Below are positions 1 through 7,613 of a DNA stretch of 64,000 nt, in pieces (the first letter of the stretch is position 1; each line of letters begins with the position of its first letter). Location: contig NZ_MSKS01000003.1 of the NCBI RefSeq assembly GCF_001937445.1, positions 49,855 to 113,854 of the forward strand, in the 5' to 3' direction. Made by a program: the position numbers and the translations under genes. The notes beneath the pieces were generated by a model. That model searched no databases, was not told the origin of the DNA, and was given only the letters and a program-made list of their open reading frames with translations. The DNA is from Actinomyces oris. Lineage in GTDB: Bacteria > Actinomycetota > Actinomycetes > Actinomycetales > Actinomycetaceae.

Positions 1-9
1 CTGTCGATG

Positions 10-52
10 GATCCCGTCAGAACCCGGCGACCACGCCGGTTCCGGCGGGATC
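10..52 (-). terminator. Nested hairpin at the end of the Rv3235-like gene
   Basis: An outer arm GATCCCG (10-16) pairs with CGGGATC (46-52). An inner arm AACCCGGCG (21-29) pairs with CGCCGGTT (35-42). The structure spans the stop codon of the minus-strand gene that ends at 51, and I see no clear U-tract. It is a plausible terminator for that gene, but the call rests on pairing alone. Confidence 0.35.
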
Positions 53-566
53 ACGCCATCTCCAGGCCGGTGAGGATCCAGCGCTCGCGCAGCAGCTCCA
101 GGCGGGCCGCAGCGGCCCGGACCCGATCGCCCTCCTCCAGCAGGACGGTGGCCTCGCAGGCCCCCGACATCGTCAGCTCGGTGCGCACGCTGCGGATGCG
201 TGGCCGCCGCGGGCTCGTCTGGCGCCCCAGGATCCGGGCGGCCAGGCCCGCCCGGCGGGCAAGGGCCTCGAACAGGGAGGGGCTGGTCCAGCGGACCAGG
301 TGGTCCACGGGGCGCAGCCCGGCCAGGACCTCGCTGGCGGCAGTCACCACGATCGCGGCCGTGCGTGAGGCGTCGGCTCCGGCGACGGGCCGTCGTGTCA
401 GGGAGGCCTCCCGTGCGAGGGCTCCGGAGTCGTTCACGGGCTTGGAGGGTTTGTGCGGAACCGCACGAGTCGGCGTCGGGTGACTCGGTGAGGGCCGGCT
501 GCGACGTTGAGCGCCGGTCTTGCGGCGTGCGGGGCGGATGGCTTGAGCGGTGGCGGTCGCGGTCAT
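51..566 (-). CDS. Rv3235-like family protein
   Basis: A protein of about 171 residues. The N-terminal 60 residues are basic and low-complexity. The conserved C-terminal part begins near LVRWTSPSLFEALARRAG and ends with a segment rich in charged helices (LLEEGDRVRAAAARLELLRERWILTGLEMA, shown here in pieces: LLEEGDRVRAAAARL, then LLRERWILTGLEMA). This resembles the actinobacterial Rv3235 family (DUF6459 type), usually found near secA. Its biochemical role is unknown. The ATG at 566 is preferred over one 13 codons upstream because AGGAG lies just in front of it. The next gene upstream in this direction is the LysM protein. Confidence 0.65.
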   Translation of the reverse strand: MTATATAQAIRPARRKTGAQRRSRPSPSHPTPTRAVPHKPSKPVNDSGALAREASLTRRPVAGADASRTAAIVVTAASEVLAGLRPVDHLVRWTSPSLFEALARRAGLAARILGRQTSPRRPRIRSVRTELTMSGACEATVLLEEGDRVRAAAARLELLRERWILTGLEMA

Positions 567-675
567 AGCGGGCTCCTGACAGTGGGCGGGGTGCCCGGCG
601 GGCACGGAGTGTGAGGCGGGTCGGGGCGGCGTTCGATGTCGGCGGTGGAGGGCGTTGGTGCTGATGCGTGGCGGT

Positions 676-1506
676 TCATCGTGATGGCGCCTGGCCTCCT
701 GTCGTCGTGCCCGGTGCGGGCAGGGAGTCCGGGATGCTCAGGACCGTGCCGGGCCGGATCAAGGACGGATCGGCGCCGATCACCCCTGAGTTGGCGCGAT
801 ACAGGGCCGGCCAGGCCTGCGCGATCCGTGCGGGGCCGGAGCCGGCGGGCAGCAGACGGGCAGTGATCGACCACAGGCTCTCGCCGGGCGTGACAGTATG
901 CGTGGGCCCCGACGGGGCCGGGGAGCCGGGGTCGGTGGAGGGCCGCGCCATCTGGCTGCTCGGCGGAGTCGAGTCCGCCGACCGGTTCGCGCCGTCCGAG
1001 TCTCCCGAACCGGTCGAAGTGCTCGAAGGGGACTGCTCGGGCTCCGACGGCGTCGAGGACTGTGACGGTGGTGAGGCGGGTGCTGAGCTGGTGGGGCGCC
1101 ATCCCAGATCGTCCCCGCCGCCGGTCTCCTGGGCGGCCAGCGCGGGCGCCGAGGACAGGGAGACGAGTAGTGCGGAGGCGGTGATGCGTCTGACCACTGG
1201 CGCTCCCCAGGCCTGGAGGACTCTGGCTGCCAGCGCGGAGGCGCCGCCTGGGCGGAGGGGAGTGGTGCCGCGCGCGGTGGGAAGCGTCATGAGGGCCAGG
1301 AGGGCTGAGACCACGTGCCACAAGGCCCCCAGGGTCCCGCATGCGCAGGTCCCGGCGACGACGGCGTCCGACAGCTCGCTCAGCCCCCAGGACTGCGGCG
1401 GGACCTTCGCGAGCTGCTCCGCGGCGCCGTGGGCTGTGCGTCCCAGAAGGATCAGGACAGTCCCTGATACTCCGGCCAGGAGAACCAGCCGCTGACGAGC
1501 CCCCAT
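676..1506 (-). CDS. LysM peptidoglycan-binding domain protein
   Basis: About 276 residues. The N-terminal half has hydrophobic stretches near residues 6-25 and 45-75 and another near 105-125, so the protein is probably membrane-anchored. A Ser/Pro/Thr-rich linker follows (about 135-205). A single C-terminal LysM domain begins at HTVTPGESLWSITARLL and ends near PGTVLSIPDSLP. LysM domains bind N-acetylglucosamine-containing polymers, mainly peptidoglycan, so a cell-wall role is expected. The ATG at 1506 is chosen because GGAGGA lies 4-9 bases before it. The upstream in-frame ATG has no comparable site. Confidence 0.75.
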   Translation of the reverse strand: MGARQRLVLLAGVSGTVLILLGRTAHGAAEQLAKVPPQSWGLSELSDAVVAGTCACGTLGALWHVVSALLALMTLPTARGTTPLRPGGASALAARVLQAWGAPVVRRITASALLVSLSSAPALAAQETGGGDDLGWRPTSSAPASPPSQSSTPSEPEQSPSSTSTGSGDSDGANRSADSTPPSSQMARPSTDPGSPAPSGPTHTVTPGESLWSITARLLPAGSGPARIAQAWPALYRANSGVIGADPSLIRPGTVLSIPDSLPAPGTTTGGQAPSR

Positions 1507-1522
1507 GTCATCCTCCATCATC

Positions 1523-1571
1523 GATGATGTTGTTTGATGATGTTAGGTATACTCCAATAATGTGATGATGT
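1523..1571. promoter_or_regulatory. Divergent intergenic region with three GATGATGT repeats and a TATACT box
   Basis: GATGATGT occurs at 1523-1530, 1536-1543 and 1564-1571. A -10-like TATACT sits at 1548-1553 between the second and third copies. The segment separates the LysM gene (minus) from the gene at 1700 (plus) and is visibly AT-richer than its surroundings. Regularly repeated 8-mers around a promoter box suggest a regulator-binding region. No known regulator is recognised. Confidence 0.35.
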
Positions 1572-1699
1572 CAATAGTGGCGATGTGGTATGTCGTGGCT
1601 TTGAGGTGTGGTAGTGGAAGGGTGCAGGCGGTGGTGGAGCGTGGACTGAGCCGCTCCGGAGTACTTTCCTCGGCGGGTGGACTGTGGTGAGGTGGGCTT

Positions 1700-2248
1700 A
1701 TGGACTGGGACGTGATGATTGCCGACCTGGAGAGCAGCTTCGATGCTGAGCGCCGTGCGGACCTGGTGGCGCAGAGTGTCGAGCTCGCGGAGGCCGAGCA
1801 CGCCTCCATCGAGGTCGTCGACCGTCTGCGAGGCTCGGTGGGCCGACTCATCCACCTGCGCACTCGCAGTGGTGTTCCCGTCGACGGCGTGGTCTGCCGG
1901 GCGGAGCCCTCCTACGTCCTCATCGATGAGGGGGAGGGGCTGCAGGCCGTTGTCCCGGCGGGTGCGGTGGCCACGGTGATGTCGCTGGCCGGTCCGGCGC
2001 CCCGGGACGGTCGACGCCGGCCCACGCTGACGGCTCTGATGCGTGAGGTCGCCCGGCGGGGAGCGCGGGTGCGTATGGTGATGGGCTCCGGAGAAGTGGT
2101 GGGGCGTCTGGTCCGGGTCGGGGCGGACCACGTTGATGTCGCCGTCGACCCTGAGGGCGGCATCCGCTCGCGTCGCGCTCCCGGGGCGGGCGGTGCGGGG
2201 GTCATCAGTGTCATGACCGCTGCCATCGAGGTGATGCGCAGTCGCTGA
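1700..2248 (+). CDS. Conserved actinobacterial hypothetical protein, possible duplicated small-barrel fold
   Basis: A 182-residue soluble protein with no signal peptide or membrane segment. After a helical N-terminus (about residues 1-45), two similar beta-rich stretches follow. One starts at GRLIHLRTRSGVPVDGVV. The other starts at ARVRMVMGSGEVVGRLVRVG. Each has the strand-turn-strand pattern 'hydrophobic-x-G-x-x-V-x-G' seen in small SH3/Sm-like barrels. That fold suggestion is inference. I do not recognise a named family. It faces the excisionase-type HTH gene convergently, with about 20 bases between stops. Confidence 0.6.
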   Translation: MDWDVMIADLESSFDAERRADLVAQSVELAEAEHASIEVVDRLRGSVGRLIHLRTRSGVPVDGVVCRAEPSYVLIDEGEGLQAVVPAGAVATVMSLAGPAPRDGRRRPTLTALMREVARRGARVRMVMGSGEVVGRLVRVGADHVDVAVDPEGGIRSRRAPGAGGAGVISVMTAAIEVMRSR

Positions 2249-2271
2249 CGTCGGCTGGTGGACGGGGAGGT

Positions 2272-2496
2272 TCAGGGCGCCTCGTCCTCGTTCCAGCCCG
2301 CCGCGACCATGGCCCTGGTTGAGGCGAGCTGGCGCTGGATGTAGTCCTCCAGGGCCTGGTCCTCGATGCGCCAGAGCTTGCGGGCGCCGACCTGAATAGC
2401 GGGGAGGTCGCCGGTGCGGATGAGGGCGCGCACGGCCTGGGCGGACAGCTGAAGCTGCTCGGCGACGTCGGCGATGGTCAGGAATCGTGTGCTCAT
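2272..2496 (-). CDS. Excisionase-family (MerR-like) helix-turn-helix protein
   Basis: A 74-residue protein. Almost all of it is one HTH domain: FLTIADVAEQLQLSAQAVRA contains the helix-turn-helix, followed by the wing LPAIQVGARKLWRIEDQALE. This is the HTH_17/excisionase type used by phage excisionases and by chromosomal regulators such as BldC. No integrase is nearby, so a chromosomal regulator is more likely. The ATG at 2496 gives the usual short N-terminus. It is divergent from the SAF-domain gene at 2613 and may regulate that region. Confidence 0.75.
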   Translation of the reverse strand: MSTRFLTIADVAEQLQLSAQAVRALIRTGDLPAIQVGARKLWRIEDQALEDYIQRQLASTRAMVAAGWNEDEAP

Positions 2497-2545
2497 ACCA
2501 CGATGATCCCACTGCTGGATCCTCTCCACAATTCTTAAAGGCACT

Positions 2546-2554
2546 TGTGGATAA
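2546..2554 (-). promoter_or_regulatory. Single DnaA-box-like nonamer in a divergent promoter region
   Basis: TGTGGATAA on the plus strand is an exact TTATCCACA on the minus strand, the consensus DnaA box. It lies in the AT-rich spacer between the HTH gene and the SAF gene. No cluster of boxes or dnaA/dnaN neighbours is present, so this is not an origin. It could be a regulatory DnaA site or chance. Confidence 0.3.
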
Positions 2555-2612
2555 CCTTGAGGTACTATTTTATCCTAACGATGATTACAGGAGATCAAGG
2601 AGGATTCCCGTG

Positions 2613-3380
2613 ATGTCATCTCGCCGCAGCCGATCCCTGACCGGTCCTGAGCGTCCCCGCGGTAGTCGTTGGCGCCGTCCTGCCTGGAAGGACCCGCGTA
2701 TGGCCGGGGGAGTGGTCCTGGTGGCCGCGGCCGTGGCCCTGGGGGCCTGGGCGGTCGACGCGGCCGCTGACACCACTCGCGTCTACGTGCTCTCCCAGGA
2801 CGTCGCTCCCGGGACGGACCTGACTGCCGACGGTGTCCTCACGGTGGTCGAGGCCCATCCCGGCACCGATGCCTACGTTGAGGCCGGGCACCTGCCGGAC
2901 GGCGCCGTGTCCACACGCTCCATGCGCAAGGGGGAGCTGCTGGCCACGGCGGCCGTCAACAGCGGTCGGGAGCAGGGCCTGCGGCCGGTAGTCCTCAATG
3001 TCGCCTCCAACCTGCCGGCCTCGACCAAGGTCGGCGACTACGTCGATCTGTGGGTCGTGCCCAAGGAGGGCGTGGCGAGCCGGCCCACGGCCCAGGCCCC
3101 CGCCACCGCGCAGCCCGGACAGAACGGACAAGGCGCTCAAAGCGGTCCAGGCGACCAGTCGGGACAGGTCGAGGGGGCCGGAGCCCGCCGCGTGGCCACA
3201 GGGCTGGTCATTGCCTCGGTCGGTGAGACCAGTAAGGGGCTGATCTCCGGACCCGGCACCGGGGTGGAGGTCAAGGTTCCCGAGGCCTCCCTCGCTGCCG
3301 TTCTCAGCGCCGTCGGGCAGGAGGGGTCGCTCGTCCTGGTTCCCACCGGCCAGGAAGCGCCCGCGGAGAAGGCCTCGTGA
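2613..3380 (+). CDS. SAF-domain protein, CpaB/RcpC-like
   Basis: About 255 residues. A basic N-terminus precedes one membrane anchor (about residues 30-50). A SAF-like beta-clip follows, starting at VYVLSQDVAPGTDLTADGVLT. The C-terminal part has a Gly/Gln-rich insert (near residues 155-190) and then a domain with IASVGETSKGL. The family includes CpaB/RcpC, the periplasmic component of Tad pilus secretins, but other Tad genes are absent here, so its partner is uncertain. AAGGAGGA (about 2597-2604) supports the ATG at 2613, with a GTG directly before it as an alternative. The stop overlaps the GTG start of the next gene, indicating translational coupling. Confidence 0.7.
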   Translation: MSSRRSRSLTGPERPRGSRWRRPAWKDPRMAGGVVLVAAAVALGAWAVDAAADTTRVYVLSQDVAPGTDLTADGVLTVVEAHPGTDAYVEAGHLPDGAVSTRSMRKGELLATAAVNSGREQGLRPVVLNVASNLPASTKVGDYVDLWVVPKEGVASRPTAQAPATAQPGQNGQGAQSGPGDQSGQVEGAGARRVATGLVIASVGETSKGLISGPGTGVEVKVPEASLAAVLSAVGQEGSLVLVPTGQEAPAEKAS

Positions 3381-5461
3381 GCGTCCCGGGGGCCGGAGTC
3401 CTCCTGGCTCTCAGCGGCGATGACGCCGACATCCTGCGGGCCTTGAGCCAATCGGGAAGCGGGCTGTGCGTCGTGCGCCGATGCGCCGACCTGCCCGAGC
3501 TGCTCTCAGCGGGGATGGCCGGACTGGCGAGCTTCGCCCTGCTGGACACCGGTTTTGACGAGATCGACCGCACCGTCCTGGATCGACTCGCGCGCGCCGG
3601 CCTGAGCGGGCTGCTCCTGGTGGAGACCCACGAGGAGGAGCGCTGGCGCAGTGCGGGATGGCCGGTTCTCAGGCGCGACACGGAGCCTGGTCGCATCTGC
3701 TCGGCGCTGCAGGACCTCGTGCGTCGTGGCGGATCCTCCGGCGCGGCGTCCACCGGGGCGGGGCCGGCCCGCGGCGCTGCAGGAGGCGCCGTCTCGCAGG
3801 CCGCGACCGGGCCGGCGGACGTAGGCGCCGACTGGTTGAGCGCCGCCACCCCCGCTTCGGTGGGCCCGAACGCCGCCGCCCAGGAGACCGCCTGGCTCGA
3901 AGAGCTGTGGCGCCAGTCGCCAGGCTCCCCCGAGGGTGGAACGGCGTTCTCGCAGCCGCCCCCGACCGCCAACGAGACCGGAGACGCGGAGAACTCGGGA
4001 CAGAGCCTGCGGCAGGACCGGGAGCCGGCCGCCGCGGATATGCCGGGGCCCGCGTTTCCGGTTGTGACGAGCCCAGCGGGCAACGAGTGTGACGGGAGGA
4101 TCGTCCTGGTGTGGGGGCCTCACGGCGCTCCCGGACGCTCGACGGTCGCCGCCTCCCTCGCCCACGGCCTGGCCGCCTGCGGAGGTGCGATCCTTGTGGA
4201 CGCCGACGTCGAGGCTCCCAGCCTCGTTCAGCTCCTCGGCATGCCGGAGGACTCCTCGGCCCTGGCCGGGGCGGCCCGCCTGGCCACCCATGGCCGGCTT
4301 GACGCCGAGAGCTTTCGACGGGTCCTGGCGCCGGTGGGCGGTGGGCTCTTCCTGCTGGGCGGCCTGGGGAGGTCCGGGCGCTGGCGTGAACTGCCACCGG
4401 CCTCGATGACCGAGGTGTGGGCGCAGTGCCGTCGGGCCGTGGCCTGGACCGTCGTCGACGTCGCCGGCGGGCCCGCCGATGACGACGTCGACGACTTCAC
4501 CCTCGAGCCCGGGCGCGGGGCCGTGACCGCCGACCTGGTGTCGCACGCCGACGTCATCCTGGTTGTCGGCGGGGCCGACCCCGTCGGGGTGCGCCGCCTG
4601 CTCCAGCTCCTCGATGAGATGGGGGCCTCCATGAACCCTGCCGGCCGGGTCGAGGTCGTCATCAACCGGGTGCGGGCCTCGGCCGCAGGACCCTCTCCCC
4701 AGCAGGCTCTGCGAGAAGCGCTGGCGCGTTTCGGTGGACTGGAGGACATCGTGCTCCTGCCCGACGACGCGGCAACGGCCGATGCCTGCCTGCTCCGGGG
4801 CTGTACTGTCCTGGAGCAGGCGCCCGCCAGCGCACTGGGCAAGGCCCTGAGCGCGCTGGTCGACCGTATCGATCCGCAGGTCGCAGCGGCTCGTAGGGCC
4901 ACCTCCCCGCGTCGTTCCCTGCTGCGGCGCTCCAAGAGGCGCAAAGGGCGGCGGGACCGCAGGGACTCCGCGGCTCAGGCCGCAGCCGCCGGAGGCAGGA
5001 GTCGTTCGAGCGCGCGCGGCGCAGGTGCGGGGCGCCGCCGCAGAGGTGGGGGCGAGGGACAGACCGTCGGTGAGCGACCGCCGGCTCCCCAGGTGCCCAG
5101 CGGACTCACCCAGGCCCCGCCGCAGACCTCTGCGGGCCTGCCGCCATCGATCCAGCCAGTGAATCAGCCAGTGAATCAGCCGGTGAATCAGCCGGCGAAC
5201 CAGCCCCAGGGGCGGCCGCTGGAACCGCCTCCGGGCAGCCCACCGGCTCAGTTGCCGCTACCGGAGCAAGGGCCGGTTCCCGGCTCGCCGCACTGGTCCT
5301 CGGTGGCGCCGTGGCCCAGTGCGGGGACAGCGCCGGACGCAGGGGCGCTCCCGGGGGCGGTTCCAGGACCACAGGCCGGCCGTGACCCGGGTGGGGATGA
5401 TCATCGGGGCTCGAGCGGCCCTCCGTCGGTGCCGCCGGGAACCGGGCGACACCGCTACTGA
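3377..5461 (+). CDS. TadZ/CpaE-like MinD-superfamily ATPase
   Basis: A 694-residue protein with three parts: an N-terminal receiver-like domain (about 1-120), a low-complexity linker, and a MinD/ParA-like ATPase (about 240-500). The nucleotide-binding motif is GPHGAPGRST, with Arg where the canonical lysine is expected. The motif VDADVEAPSLVQLLGM and the later VILVVGGADPVGVRR fit the family. The C-terminal 190 residues are first very basic, then Pro/Gln-rich, with four NQPV-type repeats near residue 595-610. TadZ/CpaE proteins localise Tad pilus assembly. No cpaF, tadB or pilin gene is visible here. The GTG start overlaps the stop of the SAF gene. Confidence 0.7.
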   Translation: MSVPGAGVLLALSGDDADILRALSQSGSGLCVVRRCADLPELLSAGMAGLASFALLDTGFDEIDRTVLDRLARAGLSGLLLVETHEEERWRSAGWPVLRRDTEPGRICSALQDLVRRGGSSGAASTGAGPARGAAGGAVSQAATGPADVGADWLSAATPASVGPNAAAQETAWLEELWRQSPGSPEGGTAFSQPPPTANETGDAENSGQSLRQDREPAAADMPGPAFPVVTSPAGNECDGRIVLVWGPHGAPGRSTVAASLAHGLAACGGAILVDADVEAPSLVQLLGMPEDSSALAGAARLATHGRLDAESFRRVLAPVGGGLFLLGGLGRSGRWRELPPASMTEVWAQCRRAVAWTVVDVAGGPADDDVDDFTLEPGRGAVTADLVSHADVILVVGGADPVGVRRLLQLLDEMGASMNPAGRVEVVINRVRASAAGPSPQQALREALARFGGLEDIVLLPDDAATADACLLRGCTVLEQAPASALGKALSALVDRIDPQVAAARRATSPRRSLLRRSKRRKGRRDRRDSAAQAAAAGGRSRSSARGAGAGRRRRGGGEGQTVGERPPAPQVPSGLTQAPPQTSAGLPPSIQPVNQPVNQPVNQPANQPQGRPLEPPPGSPPAQLPLPEQGPVPGSPHWSSVAPWPSAGTAPDAGALPGAVPGPQAGRDPGGDDHRGSSGPPSVPPGTGRHRY
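5153..5200 (+). repeat. Four 12-bp tandem units inside the TadZ-like gene
   Basis: CAGCCAGTGAAT occurs twice exactly, then twice with substitutions (CAGCCGGTGAAT, CAGCCGGCGAAC). The units encode the peptide repeat QPVN. The length is a multiple of three, so copy-number change would not break the frame. Confidence 0.8.
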
Positions 5462-5545
5462 GACCCGGCGCGCGCGAGCGGTGCCGGGCGCGGACTCCGC
5501 GCGCTTCGTGGGAGGGCGACTGTGGTGGTAGGGCAGACTGGGGGC

Positions 5546-6028
5546 ATGCGCATCTACCTGCCCGCCACCGCCGCCCACCTGCGCGCAAGTGTCCTGGGCT
5601 CCTCGCACCAGCCGCTCACGGCTCACGCCGCCACCCCCGCTCTCGCCCGCGCCCTGCCGGAGGAGGACGAGGAGGGTCTGGAGGTCTCCGCCTCACTGTG
5701 TGCCGCCGACGCCTCCGTCCTCCTGCTGGCCGAGCCCGAGGCTGCGGGGCTGGCCGACCGGCGCATCGTCATCGCGGCCGACGTCGAGGTCGAGAACGTG
5801 CGCGAGCTTCCCGTGGAAGGCGACGTCCTGCCCGGCACGATCGAGGTCACCGGCGAGATCACCTGGGAGGACGTGGCCGCTCTGCTCGTGGATGAGCCCG
5901 AGGCGGAGGCCGATGTGCGAGCCGCCCGGTTCGGCGACGAGGACGCCTTCGAGCGTGCCGCCGAGGCCGACCTGCTCTGGTACGACGTCACGGAGCGAGA
6001 GGCGCTGGCCGAGAGCCTCGGTGTCTGA
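5546..6028 (+). CDS. DUF6912-like protein
   Basis: A 160-residue acidic soluble protein beginning MRIYLPATAAHLRAS. The N-terminal MRIYLPAT and the LLWYDVTEREAL near the C-terminus resemble the actinobacterial DUF6912 family, whose function is unknown. The ATG at 5546 is chosen because the conserved family start falls there. The upstream in-frame GTG at 5522 has no better ribosome binding site. It stands alone between the TadZ-like gene and the ribosomal-protein leader. Confidence 0.65.
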   Translation: MRIYLPATAAHLRASVLGSSHQPLTAHAATPALARALPEEDEEGLEVSASLCAADASVLLLAEPEAAGLADRRIVIAADVEVENVRELPVEGDVLPGTIEVTGEITWEDVAALLVDEPEAEADVRAARFGDEDAFERAAEADLLWYDVTEREALAESLGV

Positions 6029-6127
6029 CGCAGCCGGGGTCGCTTCTGACGAGCATTCGCGGTGACGTGACCAGTTCCACGACCTGCTGCCTTGCGCAGC
6101 GCAGCCCGCTGCCGGGTATGGTGCTTT

Positions 6128-6257
6128 CTGCCAAAGACCGCAGGTCGCCCGCTTCGGCGGGACCAAGTCCACGCCAGGTGGGGCCGGCGCAGGTGAGAAC
6201 GAGACTTCTTCGGGCGTGCCCGAGACCGAGCCCCGTGCCCACCGGCGCGGGGCTTTT
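6128..6257 (+). ncRNA. Ribosomal protein L10 leader-like RNA with terminal hairpin
   Basis: The stretch contains CCAAAGACCGCAGGT (6131-6145), a CGCCCGCTTCGGCGGG stem-loop, CGCAGGTGAGAACGAGAC, and finally a stem in which GCCCCG (6230-6235) pairs with CGGGGC (6248-6253). An inner GCC/GGC pairing and TTTT follow. This order matches L10 leaders, where L10 or the L10(L12) complex binds the mRNA and represses its own operon. It lies directly upstream of rplJ. The T-tract makes a regulated terminator possible. Confidence 0.75.
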
Positions 6258-6299
6258 CCAGTGAATGGACCCCTGCGGCATACCACGGAAGGAGGGCCC

Positions 6300-6821
6300 A
6301 TGGCACGGCCTGACAAGGAAGCAGCCGTTGCTGCGCTGGCGGACAAGTTCCGCCAGGCTGACGCGGTCCTGCTGACTGAGTACCGGGGACTGAGCGTCGC
6401 CCAGCTCAAGGAGCTGCGTCGTTCCCTCGCCGGTAACGCCGAGTACACCGTGGTGAAGAACACGCTTGCTGCGATCGCTGCCCGCCAGGTCGGGCTCGAG
6501 AGCTTCGCCGACGACCTCACGGGCCCCTCCGCCCTGACGTTCGTCACCGGTGAGCCGGTCGAGGCCGCCAAGGCTCTGCGTGACTTCGCCAAGGACAACC
6601 AGCAGCTCGTCATCAAGGGCGGTGTCATGGACGGCGCCGTGCTGTCCGCCGACGGCGTTGACAAGCTTGCCTCTCTCGAGTCCCGCGAGGTGCTGCTCGC
6701 CAAGACCGCGGGCGCCATCAAGGTGTCCCTGTCCAAGGCTGCGTACCTCTTCGCCGCACCGGCCTCCAAGGCCGTGCGCACCGTCGACGCCCTGCGCGAG
6801 AAGCAGGAGACCGCGGCCTGA
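6300..6821 (+). CDS. rplJ: 50S ribosomal protein L10
   Basis: A 173-residue protein starting MARPDKEAAVAALADKFRQA and containing LLTEYRGLSVAQLKELRRSL and YTVVKNTLAAIAA, the conserved L10 N-terminal RNA-binding part. L10 anchors L7/L12 dimers in the ribosomal stalk, where translation factors dock. The C-terminal helices that bind L12 are present (about 130-173). The ATG at 6300 follows GGAAGGAGG closely. It is co-transcribed with rplL, 63 bases downstream, and probably autoregulated by the leader RNA. Confidence 0.98.
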   Translation: MARPDKEAAVAALADKFRQADAVLLTEYRGLSVAQLKELRRSLAGNAEYTVVKNTLAAIAARQVGLESFADDLTGPSALTFVTGEPVEAAKALRDFAKDNQQLVIKGGVMDGAVLSADGVDKLASLESREVLLAKTAGAIKVSLSKAAYLFAAPASKAVRTVDALREKQETAA

Positions 6822-6884
6822 GGCCGCACGCGTCATCCACCAACCCTGCGCGCGCAGGAACCTGATAAGGAAGGAACGCCCATC

Positions 6885-7274
6885 ATGGCGAAGCTGACCA
6901 CCGAAGAGCTCATCGAGCAGTTCAAGGAGCTCACCCTCATCGAGCTGTCCGAGTTCGTCAAGGCCTTCGAGGAGACCTTCGACGTTACCGCCGCCGCCCC
7001 GGCCGCCGTGGCCGTGGCCGCCGCCCCCGGCGCCGCCGGTGGCGACGCCGCTGCCGAGGAGAAGGACGAGTTCGACGTCATTCTCGAGGCCGCCGGCGAC
7101 AAGAAGATCCAGGTCATCAAGGAGGTGCGCGCCCTGACCTCCCTCGGCCTGAAGGAGGCCAAGGAGCTCGTCGACGGCGCTCCCAAGCCCGTCCTCGAGG
7201 GCGCCAACAAGGAGGCCGCCGAGAAGGCCAAGGAGCAGCTCGAGGGCGCCGGCGCCACCGTCACCCTCAAGTGA
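6885..7274 (+). CDS. rplL: 50S ribosomal protein L7/L12
   Basis: A 129-residue acidic protein with the three classical parts: an N-terminal dimerisation region ([20 protein letters not shown]), an Ala/Gly hinge (about 38-55), and the C-terminal factor-binding domain ([20 protein letters not shown], then [14 protein letters not shown]). It forms the ribosomal stalk with L10 and recruits elongation factors. AAGGAAGGA precedes the ATG. A strong hairpin 60 bases after the stop probably ends the rplJL transcript. Confidence 0.98.
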   Translation: MAKLTTEELIEQFKELTLIELSEFVKAFEETFDVTAAAPAAVAVAAAPGAAGGDAAAEEKDEFDVILEAAGDKKIQVIKEVRALTSLGLKEAKELVDGAPKPVLEGANKEAAEKAKEQLEGAGATVTLK

Positions 7275-7333
7275 GTCTCTCCCCGCTGCCTGACGCGGCC
7301 TGAGGACCGCCGGCGGCTGGGGGGCGCAGCATC

Positions 7334-7371
7334 ACCGGGTCCCGTCCACCATGAGGTGGGCGGGACCCGGT
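7334..7371 (+). terminator. Hairpin terminator after rplL
   Basis: ACCGGGTCCCGTCCACC (7334-7350) pairs with GGTGGGCGGGACCCGGT (7355-7371) around a 4-base ATGA loop, giving a 17-bp stem with one wobble. The downstream run is only weakly T-rich. It separates rplJL from the nuclease/repeat island. Confidence 0.75.
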
Positions 7372-7453
7372 CGCGTTCCGGGGAGCCCCGGCGCTGCCCG
7401 GCGTCGGCACGCTTCGACGGCGTCGGGCTCGGGCCGGGGCCGGCCGGTGGGGC

Positions 7454-7562
7454 TCGGGGACGTACATGTGCGTCGAGGACTGCGATATCCCGCAGATGAC
7501 TGAGCTCCGCCCCCAGTGATTTGGGGGAGAACGCAGTCGCCGAGCCGGAAGTACGTCCTCGA
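7454..7562. repeat. 109-bp structured repeat element, copy 1
   Basis: The element begins TCGGGGACGTAC (7454-7465) and ends GTACGTCCTCGA (7551-7562), an inverted pair with one mismatch. Inside, ACTGCG pairs with CGCAGT, and CCCCC pairs with GGGGG across AGTGATTT (7510-7527). A second copy in the same orientation lies at 8973-9081 at identical length. The nuclease gene sits between them. It could be a non-autonomous mobile element or an intergenic structural repeat. Confidence 0.8.
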
Positions 7563-7613
7563 CATCGGTGGATGCGGTCGATGAGCCAGGAGGCGACGTC
7601 GGGAGCAGTGACC

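Noticed and set aside
563..1342. Minus-strand open frame overlapping the LysM gene
   Set aside because: It is Pro/Arg/His-rich and frame-shifted relative to the LysM protein, which has a recognisable domain and ribosome binding site.
2546..2554. DnaA box as a possible replication origin
   Set aside because: There is only one box, with no AT-rich unwinding region and no dnaA or dnaN nearby.
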